Part shown: positions 57,865-64,000 of the stretch, one piece after another
Layout: the number at the start of each line of letters is the position of its first letter
Numbering within the stretch: position 1 is the first letter of the stretch
Assembly (NCBI RefSeq): GCF_019929665.1
Contig: NZ_JAHZPZ010000005.1
Location: 1 to 64,000 of the forward strand
Direction of reading: 5' to 3'
DNA length: 64,000 nucleotides
Source of the DNA: Streptococcus infantis
Lineage (GTDB): Bacteria; Bacillota; Bacilli; Lactobacillales; Streptococcaceae
Program-made: the position numbers and the translations under genes
The notes under the pieces: generated by a model
The model's database searches: none
Told to the model about the DNA's origin: nothing
Seen by the model: the letters and a program-made list of their open reading frames with translations, nothing else

Positions 57865-58924
57865 TATTTTACATATTTCACGTACCATGGATATCGGTGG
57901 TGCAGAGCGTATTGTTTACCAGTTGAGCTCAGATTTGAAAGATGAGTTTGACAGTGTTCATGTCGCATCTACAGGTGGAATTTGGGAGAGCAATCTTGCT
58001 GCTAAAGGTATTCAACATCATAAAATTATAGATATTGATAGTAAAAATCCACTGACAGTATTAAAGCTTCTATATTCTATTCACCAGATTATCAAAAACA
58101 ATGAGATTACTATAGTCCACACTCATCACCGGATGGCTGCTTTTTATATCCGATTATTAAAGCTTTTTAATTCAAAATTAAAACACATTTATACAGCTCA
58201 CAATGTCTTTAAGGATAAATTACCTCTATATAGATTTGCTTTAAAAAATGCTAAAAGTGTAGCAGTAGGAGAGGCGGTAAATAAAAACCTAAAAGAAGAC
58301 GTAGGAATTACTGATAGTAGGGTTATTTATAATGGAGTCGTTTTAAAAGAAACGAATGACCAGGTCGATGAGATTATCAGTTATAGTGGGATTAAACTTG
58401 GCTGTATTGCTAGGTTATCTGAACAAAAAGGTTTGACTTATCTTATTGATGCTATGTCTTTACTGACTATTAAGGATATTCGATTATTTATCGTTGGTGA
58501 AGGTGAGCTTCGAGAAGAATTGGAAAACAAGGTTAAAGAGCTAGACCTTCAAGATTCGGTAATTTTTTTAGGATATCGCAAGGATATTGTGGAATGTATT
58601 AATAGTTTTGATTTTTGTGTTTTACCTTCAGTATTTGAAGGATTTGGCCTAGTTGCTATTGAGGCATTTATGAATAGCAAAACCTTAGTTGCGACGGATA
58701 TACCGGGATTAAACGAAGTAGTAACAAATAAAAATGGGGTTCTAGTTCCGGCAAAAGACTCTGCTGCTCTGGCATCTGCTATTGATAAATTAGCTACAGA
58801 TGCAACACTAAGACAGGAACTTGCTAGTCAAGCAAAGAAAGACTATGAAAATAAATTTAGTTATCCTTTATTCTTGGAGAACTATAGGGAACTGTATAGA
58901 GAACTAAAGGGAGAATCAAAATGA
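57839..58924 (+). CDS. Glycosyltransferase family 4
   Basis: A 361-residue GT-B enzyme. The N-terminal acceptor-binding part (HISRTMDIGGAERIVYQLSS) and the C-terminal donor-binding part (LGCIARLSEQKGLTYLIDAM; PSVFEGFGLVAIEAFMN with the E-x7-E pattern) are clear. It adds one sugar of the repeat unit; donor and linkage cannot be read from sequence. Overlaps the previous gene by 26 nt and the next by 4 nt. No strong RBS, so translation is probably coupled. Confidence 0.9.
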   Translation: MKNENQKNNILHISRTMDIGGAERIVYQLSSDLKDEFDSVHVASTGGIWESNLAAKGIQHHKIIDIDSKNPLTVLKLLYSIHQIIKNNEITIVHTHHRMAAFYIRLLKLFNSKLKHIYTAHNVFKDKLPLYRFALKNAKSVAVGEAVNKNLKEDVGITDSRVIYNGVVLKETNDQVDEIISYSGIKLGCIARLSEQKGLTYLIDAMSLLTIKDIRLFIVGEGELREELENKVKELDLQDSVIFLGYRKDIVECINSFDFCVLPSVFEGFGLVAIEAFMNSKTLVATDIPGLNEVVTNKNGVLVPAKDSAALASAIDKLATDATLRQELASQAKKDYENKFSYPLFLENYRELYRELKGESK

Positions 58925-60009
58925 AAAAAGTCATGTTGGTTTTTGGGACGCGCCCAGAAGCAATCAAAATGTGTCCCTTAGTAAATGAGTTGAAGAAAAA
59001 TGACTCAATTAAGACTCTTGTCTGCGTGACTGGACAGCATAAGGAAATGCTTGAACAGGTTTTGGACGTTTTTAAAGTAGTACCAGACTATGATTTAGGG
59101 ATTATGAAGGCAAACCAAACCTTATTTTCAATCACGACCAGTATTCTAGATAAAATTCAAGCAGTGCTTGAACAAGAACAACCAGATATTGTGCTTGTTC
59201 ACGGAGATACGACAACAACTTTCGCAACGGCCTTGGCAGCCTTTTATATGGGGATTAAAGTTGGACACGTGGAAGCAGGTTTAAGAACCTACAATCTTCA
59301 AAGTCCATTCCCTGAGGAGTTCAATCGTCAGACAACTTCTATCATTGCAGATTATCATTTTGCGCCAACAGAAGTGGCTAAAGACAATCTTCTAAAAGAG
59401 GGAAGAGAGAATATTTTTGTAACAGGTAATACGGTTATTGATGCTTTAAAGACAACTGTTCAGGATGATTACAATCACCCAATTTTAGAGTGGGCTAAGG
59501 ATAGTAAGTTGATTATGTTGACAGCTCACAGACGTGAAAATCTTGGACAACCAATGGAAAATATGTTTAATGCTGTTAATCGTATTTTAAATGAATTTGA
59601 AGATGTAAAAGTTGTTTACCCAATTCATAAAAACCCTAAAGTTCGTGAATTGGCAAGTAAAGTCTTTGGGGATAATGAACGCATGAAAATCATTGAACCT
59701 TTAGAAGTTATTGATTTCCATAATTTCATGAATCAAAGCTACATGATTTTAACAGATTCTGGTGGAGTTCAAGAAGAAGCTCCATCGTTAGGGAAGCCTG
59801 TTTTAGTCATGCGTGATACAACAGAGCGTCCAGAGGGGATTGCGGCTGGAACATTAAAATTAGTGGGTACGGAAGAAGAAAATATTTACTCTAATTTTAA
59901 GCTTCTTTTAGAAAACCAAATAGAATATAACAAGATGAGTAAGGCTAGCAACCCTTATGGAGATGGAAAAGCTTGTGAAAGAATCGTCAATATCATTTTG
60001 GAAGGATAG
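58921..60009 (+). CDS. mnaA: UDP-N-acetylglucosamine 2-epimerase (non-hydrolysing)
   Basis: A 362-residue WecB/MnaA enzyme that interconverts UDP-GlcNAc and UDP-ManNAc. Family motifs: VFGTRPEAIKMCPLV, VHGDTTTTFATALA, HVEAGLRTYNLQSPFPEEFN, TAHRRENLG and TDSGGVQEEAPSLGKP. Together with the GT26 gene upstream it predicts ManNAc in the polymer. It begins with an ATGA overlap. The genome may hold another copy for other uses, which cannot be judged here. Confidence 0.94.
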   Translation: MKKVMLVFGTRPEAIKMCPLVNELKKNDSIKTLVCVTGQHKEMLEQVLDVFKVVPDYDLGIMKANQTLFSITTSILDKIQAVLEQEQPDIVLVHGDTTTTFATALAAFYMGIKVGHVEAGLRTYNLQSPFPEEFNRQTTSIIADYHFAPTEVAKDNLLKEGRENIFVTGNTVIDALKTTVQDDYNHPILEWAKDSKLIMLTAHRRENLGQPMENMFNAVNRILNEFEDVKVVYPIHKNPKVRELASKVFGDNERMKIIEPLEVIDFHNFMNQSYMILTDSGGVQEEAPSLGKPVLVMRDTTERPEGIAAGTLKLVGTEEENIYSNFKLLLENQIEYNKMSKASNPYGDGKACERIVNIILEG

Positions 60010-60014
60010 GGATA

Positions 60015-60980
60015 ATGGATAAGGTTTCTATTATTGTACCAGTATACAATGTCGAAGATTGCTTAAGCTATTGTGTAGACAGTCTAAGACAACAGACCTA
60101 TAAAAATATAGAAATTATACTGGTAGACGATGGTTCTACAGATTCTTCAGGAGAAATTTGTGACCAATATGCTCAAGAAGATGACAGAATAAAAGTTCTG
60201 CATATTGAAAATGGGGGATTATCCAATGCCCGCAATACTGGGGTAAAAGAATCTTCAACAGATTGGATTGTTTTCATTGATTCAGATGATTATTATGACC
60301 ATAGAGCCATTGAATATTTAGTAGAACTTAGAGATAAGTATAGAGTTGATCTTGTAGCAACTCCAGTGATTGAAGTTAGAAACTATGAAAATAGCGATTT
60401 CCTAGGAGATTTCAGAGAGAAATATTCTGGAAAATTAGATCGTCGAACAGCTTTAGAACAAATGTTTTATGGAAATTATGTTGGGACACATTCAGGTGGT
60501 AAACTATATAAGAAAGAAATTTTATTAAGGTTTCCATATCCTAATGGGATGTTGTATGAAGATTTAGCTCTTGCTTATGAGCATATTGCTTCCTGTGAAA
60601 ATATTGCTGTTAGTGATCTAAATCTTTATAAATACTATCGAAGACCAGGAAGTATTGTAAATTCTAAGTATAGTGATCGTCTCTTAGATTTTTACAAGGC
60701 AATGGAATGGAATATAAGTTATGTTGAACGAGACTATTCAGGTGATAGGGATATGAGAAGAGCCTTGAATGTTCGCTATGTTTTTAATGGTCTGCATATT
60801 GTACATGCTATGCTTAGTTCAGATATGTATGCTGAAGTTAATAAAATTAGAAAAGAATACATTCAATATTTCAAAGATGTTATTCTGAATTCAAATGTTA
60901 CAAGGAAAAATAAAGTGAAATACTTGATGCTTTTGGTTTCTCCAAAACTGTATGAAAAAATTAGAGAGAAGATGAGTTAG
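60015..60980 (+). CDS. Glycosyltransferase family 2
   Basis: A 321-residue GT-A enzyme. The donor site shows VSIIVPVYNVEDCLSYCVDS, VDDGSTDSSGEICD and the DxD-type VFIDSDDYYD, and a variable C-terminal domain follows (about 220-321). Transfers one sugar of the repeat unit. It ends 6 nt before the flippase gene. Donor unknown; galactofuranose is possible because glf follows in this locus. Confidence 0.9.
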   Translation: MDKVSIIVPVYNVEDCLSYCVDSLRQQTYKNIEIILVDDGSTDSSGEICDQYAQEDDRIKVLHIENGGLSNARNTGVKESSTDWIVFIDSDDYYDHRAIEYLVELRDKYRVDLVATPVIEVRNYENSDFLGDFREKYSGKLDRRTALEQMFYGNYVGTHSGGKLYKKEILLRFPYPNGMLYEDLALAYEHIASCENIAVSDLNLYKYYRRPGSIVNSKYSDRLLDFYKAMEWNISYVERDYSGDRDMRRALNVRYVFNGLHIVHAMLSSDMYAEVNKIRKEYIQYFKDVILNSNVTRKNKVKYLMLLVSPKLYEKIREKMS

Positions 60981-60986
60981 GTAAGA

Positions 60987-62402
60987 ATGAAGATTTTAAA
61001 AAATTATGCATATAATCTCTCTTACCAGCTACTAGTGATAATTCTTCCTATTATAACAACACCTTATGTAACTAGGGTATTTAGTTCAACTGATTTAGGT
61101 ACTTATGGTTATTTCAATTCAATTGTAACCTACTTTATTTTATTGGCGACATTGGGCGTGGCCAATTATGGTACAAAAGAAATTTCAGGCCATCGTAAAG
61201 ATATCAGAAAAAACTTTTGGGGCATATACACCTTGCAGTTTGGTGCGACCATTCTGTCAATATGCTTATACATTCTCTTATGTATGTCCTTGTCATTTAT
61301 GCAAAATCCCGTTGCATATATTTTGGGCTTGAGTCTGGTATCTAAAGGGATGGATATCTCCTGGTTATTTCAAGGGTTAGAGGATTTTCGCAAGATAACA
61401 GTTAGAAATATTACTGTTAAACTGGTCGGTGTCATTTCAATCTTCTTATTTGTAAAATCAGCAAATGATTTATATCTTTATGTGTTTTTGCTAACAATAT
61501 TTGAATTATTGGGGCAGTTTAGTATGTGGTTGCCAGCTAGAGAATTTATCGGGAAACCACATTTTGATTGGTCCTATGCTAAACAACACTTGAAACCAGT
61601 TGTTCTCTTGTTTTTGCCGCAAATAGCTATTTCGCTATATGTTACTTTGGATCGTACTATGCTAGGGGCATTAGCCTCAACTAAAGACGTCGGAATTTAT
61701 GACCAAGCCTTAAAATTGGTCAATATTTTGCTTACACTAGTGACTTCGTTAGGAAGCGTAATGCTTCCTCGTGTTGCCAATCTCCTATCAACTGGAGATC
61801 ACAAGGCTGTAAACAAAATGCATCAGATGTCTTTCTTAATATACAATTTAGTCATTTTTCCTATAATAGCAGGAATGTTAATTGTTAATGATGATTTCGT
61901 GCAATTTTTCTTAGGACAGGATTTCCAAGATGCTAAATATGCGATAGCAATTATGATTTTTAGAATGTTCTTTATTGGCTGGACAAATATTATGGGTATT
62001 CAAATTTTGATTCCACATAATAAAAATAAAGAATTTATGATTTCGACAACTATTCCAGCTATTGTGAGTGTCGGTTTAAATTTATTATTACTACCTAAAT
62101 TAGGTTATATCGGAGCAGCCATTGTTTCTGTATTAACAGAAGCCTTAGTATGGGCTATTCAACTGTATTTTACCAGAAACTATTTAAAGGAAGTGCCTCT
62201 TCTAGCTTCGACAGTTAAAATTATAGGAGCATCAGCTCTCATGTACGGTGTACTATTCGTTGTAAAAACTACAGTGAATTTTACGCCTGTTATAAATGTT
62301 ATGGTATTTGCTACAATAGGAGCGATACTTTACATTTTTCAAATACTATTCTTAAAGGTAATTAGTCCAAAAGAGTTGAAACAGCAGTTATTGAATAAGT
62401 GA
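60987..62402 (+). CDS. wzx: Polysaccharide repeat-unit flippase Wzx
   Basis: A 471-residue MOP-superfamily membrane protein with about twelve to fourteen hydrophobic helices. N-terminal NLSYQLLVIILPIITTPYVT then RVFSSTDLGTYGYFN is the classic Wzx start. It flips the undecaprenyl-linked repeat unit to the outer face. The RBS is weak (GTAAG), so it may be coupled to the preceding gene. Composition is very AT-rich, as usual for serotype-specific genes. Confidence 0.92.
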   Translation: MKILKNYAYNLSYQLLVIILPIITTPYVTRVFSSTDLGTYGYFNSIVTYFILLATLGVANYGTKEISGHRKDIRKNFWGIYTLQFGATILSICLYILLCMSLSFMQNPVAYILGLSLVSKGMDISWLFQGLEDFRKITVRNITVKLVGVISIFLFVKSANDLYLYVFLLTIFELLGQFSMWLPAREFIGKPHFDWSYAKQHLKPVVLLFLPQIAISLYVTLDRTMLGALASTKDVGIYDQALKLVNILLTLVTSLGSVMLPRVANLLSTGDHKAVNKMHQMSFLIYNLVIFPIIAGMLIVNDDFVQFFLGQDFQDAKYAIAIMIFRMFFIGWTNIMGIQILIPHNKNKEFMISTTIPAIVSVGLNLLLLPKLGYIGAAIVSVLTEALVWAIQLYFTRNYLKEVPLLASTVKIIGASALMYGVLFVVKTTVNFTPVINVMVFATIGAILYIFQILFLKVISPKELKQQLLNK

Positions 62403-62619
62403 AATTGAATGGAATAAATAGAAATTTCAGTAGCTTATAGTCTTATTGTAAAATGAACTCTTGTATAGATTAAATTCGCTTTGGTTGATTAAATAGTTAG
62501 GAAAGGGAGGATAGAAGAGTATAAGTGAACTAGAAGATTAAAGAAATATTATTTTTTCTCATTCAATTCCATATTTCTTTTTCTTATAAATCACTCTGTA
62601 TGATTCTTTTTCAAAAAAT

Positions 62620-63768
62620 ATGATAAAAATTAAATTTGAAAACCTACTAGTCAGCATTGTTGTATCTGTAGTGGTATTTTTTAATACCATATCAACTACG
62701 ATGCTGGATAGGACTTTTTTTCAAGTCAAAGTAAATTTCCTATTTTTGGTTGTATTGCTTTTAGGGCTTCGTTTTTTGTATAAAATGCGGGTCTCATACA
62801 AATATCTAATACTTTCTATTCTATTGTTGCTTTCGGGGGTTTTAGTGTATTTTCAAACGAATAGACTTAATTTTCTAGTCTATTCGATGCTACTAGTCCT
62901 CTTGGTTAATGTAGATATGAAAGTAGTTTTGAGGAACTATGTAGTTGTAGCTGGTATTCTCGTAGTTGGAGTTTTTCTTTTATCACTTGCTGGCATAGTT
63001 CCTAATCTACAATATAATCGTGCGGGAGTTATTCGAAATTCGTTTGGGTTTATTTATCCTACGGACTTTGCATCACATTGCTTCTATCTATTTTTAGCAA
63101 TTTCCTATCTTCTAAAAGATAAATTTATATGGACCAGATCTCTGTTTGGTGTCTTGCTATCAGCTTTCATTATAAAATACTGTGATGCACGTTTAAATGC
63201 TTTGTCAATCTTGTTAGCGACAGTTATTTTCATTTATTTTTATTACAGCAAAGAGAAAAAACTAAAGATATTTGCCTTGTTCCCATATTCGGCTGTTATA
63301 TTCGCATCAATTGTTACCTATTTGTCATACAAGTTTTCTTGGTCTAATCCATTTTTAGTATCGATAAACAAATTAATTACGGGAAGGCTGGCTCTAGGCA
63401 GGAATGCATTTACTACATTTGAAGTGCATCTATTTGGGACTAGAAACGTTCAATTTATCGGATCAGGTGGAAAAACAGAATCTGTAATTGGGTATAACTA
63501 TGTAGATTCTTCTTATGTGCAGATGTTATTTACATATGGAATAGTTCCTGTAGTCCTATTGATCGTAATTTATGTTGTCGCCTCGAGAAAACAGTATAAG
63601 GATGGTCAATATTTATTCGTTGCGATTTTATCATTGATTGCTTTTAACTGTATGATTGAAGCCTTTTGGTTTGTTCCTACATATAATATATTCATGTTTT
63701 TACTATTTACAACAAATACTTTTAGTAAAAAAGAATCGAATGATATTACTAAATTAAATGCGACCTAG
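62620..63768 (+). CDS. wzy: Polysaccharide polymerase Wzy
   Basis: A 382-residue protein with about ten hydrophobic helices and a large loop containing RNSFGFIYPTDFASHCFYLF and GRLALGRNAFTTFEVHLFGT. The layout is that of O-antigen/capsule polymerases, and its place after wzx supports this. The sequence is too diverged to name a serotype. The 217-nt gap before it (62403-62619) is AT-rich and holds no gene I can support. No clear RBS precedes ATG 62620. Confidence 0.85.
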   Translation: MIKIKFENLLVSIVVSVVVFFNTISTTMLDRTFFQVKVNFLFLVVLLLGLRFLYKMRVSYKYLILSILLLLSGVLVYFQTNRLNFLVYSMLLVLLVNVDMKVVLRNYVVVAGILVVGVFLLSLAGIVPNLQYNRAGVIRNSFGFIYPTDFASHCFYLFLAISYLLKDKFIWTRSLFGVLLSAFIIKYCDARLNALSILLATVIFIYFYYSKEKKLKIFALFPYSAVIFASIVTYLSYKFSWSNPFLVSINKLITGRLALGRNAFTTFEVHLFGTRNVQFIGSGGKTESVIGYNYVDSSYVQMLFTYGIVPVVLLIVIYVVASRKQYKDGQYLFVAILSLIAFNCMIEAFWFVPTYNIFMFLLFTTNTFSKKESNDITKLNAT

Positions 63769-63800
63769 TTCTAGTACTAGACTTTAGGAGGCTTTAATAG

Positions 63801-63884
63801 ATGCTAAGAGTCCTTTCTAAGAAAGAAAAAATAACGTTTGCTGGCCCGGAGTCAGCATTAATAAGAAATTGTAGAGTTCATTAA
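63801..63884 (+). CDS. 27-residue ORF between wzy and glf, possible gene remnant
   Basis: ATG 63801 has a strong RBS, AGGAGG, 9 nt upstream, and reads MLRVLSKKEKITFAGPESAL followed by IRNCRVH and a stop. It may be the stub of a deleted capsule gene, such as an acyltransferase, but I do not recognise it. The good RBS is the main support. Confidence 0.4.
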   Translation: MLRVLSKKEKITFAGPESALIRNCRVH

Positions 63885-63896
63885 CGGAGTTTTAAT

Positions 63897-64000
63897 ATGT
63901 ATGACTATTTAATTGTTGGTGCAGGTTTGTCTGGAGCAATCTTCGCACACGAAGCTACAAAACGTGGTAAAAAAGTAAAAGTGATTGACAAACGTGATCA
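63897..64000 (+). CDS. glf: UDP-galactopyranose mutase, N-terminal part
   Basis: Only the first 34 codons are in the window; the gene runs off the right edge. MYDYLIVGAGLSGAIFAHEA followed by TKRGKKVKVIDKRD is the FAD-binding dinucleotide fold typical of Glf. The enzyme makes UDP-galactofuranose, so the capsule should contain Galf. RBS CGGAG. Confidence 0.88.
   Translation, partial: MYDYLIVGAGLSGAIFAHEATKRGKKVKVIDKRD

Overview
The window is a chromosomal segment of a mitis-group Streptococcus, closest in gene content to S. mitis, S. oralis or S. pneumoniae. The evidence is the familiar neighbourhoods: a sialic-acid (nan) locus with the satABC transporter, nanR followed by pbp2b-recR-ddl-murF, rplM-rpsI, UPF0371-dexB leading into a cpsABCD-type capsule locus, a BOX intergenic repeat, and FSIRK/LPXTG surface proteins. 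A complete organism name cannot be fixed from sequence reading alone. No rRNA, tRNA or CRISPR array was seen.

Layout. 1-8.1 kb: end of a wall-anchored protein, then nanE, satABC, a YhcH-family protein, a DUF624 membrane protein, sialate lyase and a ROK kinase. The two main promoters carry cre-like sites on their -35 boxes, and each has an upstream copy of the palindrome TGAAACTACTTTCA, my candidate NanR operator. 8.4-15.5 kb: a 2380-residue LPXTG protein joining a trypsin-like protease to a GH29 alpha-L-fucosidase, placed between the sialate kinase gene and nanR. 15.6-23.4 kb: nanR (minus strand), then pbp2b, recR, ddl, murF, a NUDIX hydrolase and a TIGR02206-type membrane protein. 23.4-24.4 kb: rplM and rpsI behind an L13-type leader RNA.

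24.4-31.6 kb: an accessory segment bounded by rpsI and by a 49-bp near-copy of the rpsI 3' end. It holds a truncated TMEM175-like gene, a two-helix K+ channel, a DUF389 protein and a malolactic locus (mleR, a small XRE regulator, mleS, and mleP interrupted by TGA). 31.8-39.3 kb: a mosaic region with a DUF6287-type surface protein, an unlisted 43-codon minus-strand ORF, a GNAT acetyltransferase, the hdiR-umuC-ORF3-ORF4 SOS cassette, a two-gene module of unknown function (36.2-38.4 kb; the best candidate for an undescribed system) and an ADP-ribosylglycohydrolase. 39.4-46.9 kb: glmS, a small membrane-anchored protein, an Mga-like regulator, a UPF0371 protein and dexB.

47-64 kb: two oligopeptide-binding lipoproteins (aliC/aliD-like) between dexB and cpsA, then a Wzy-dependent capsule locus: cpsABCD, wchA-like initiator, LicD protein, WecG/TagA-type transferase, GT4, UDP-GlcNAc 2-epimerase, GT2, Wzx, Wzy, a tiny ORF and the start of glf, which runs off the right edge.

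How it works together. The first 16 kb form a host-glycan foraging unit: surface enzymes strip fucose and probably sialic acid, SatABC imports sialate, and lyase, kinase and epimerase turn it into GlcNAc-6-P, which feeds the amino-sugar pool that glmS also supplies. The capsule genes predict a Glc-initiated polymer containing ManNAc and galactofuranose with a phospho-substituent.
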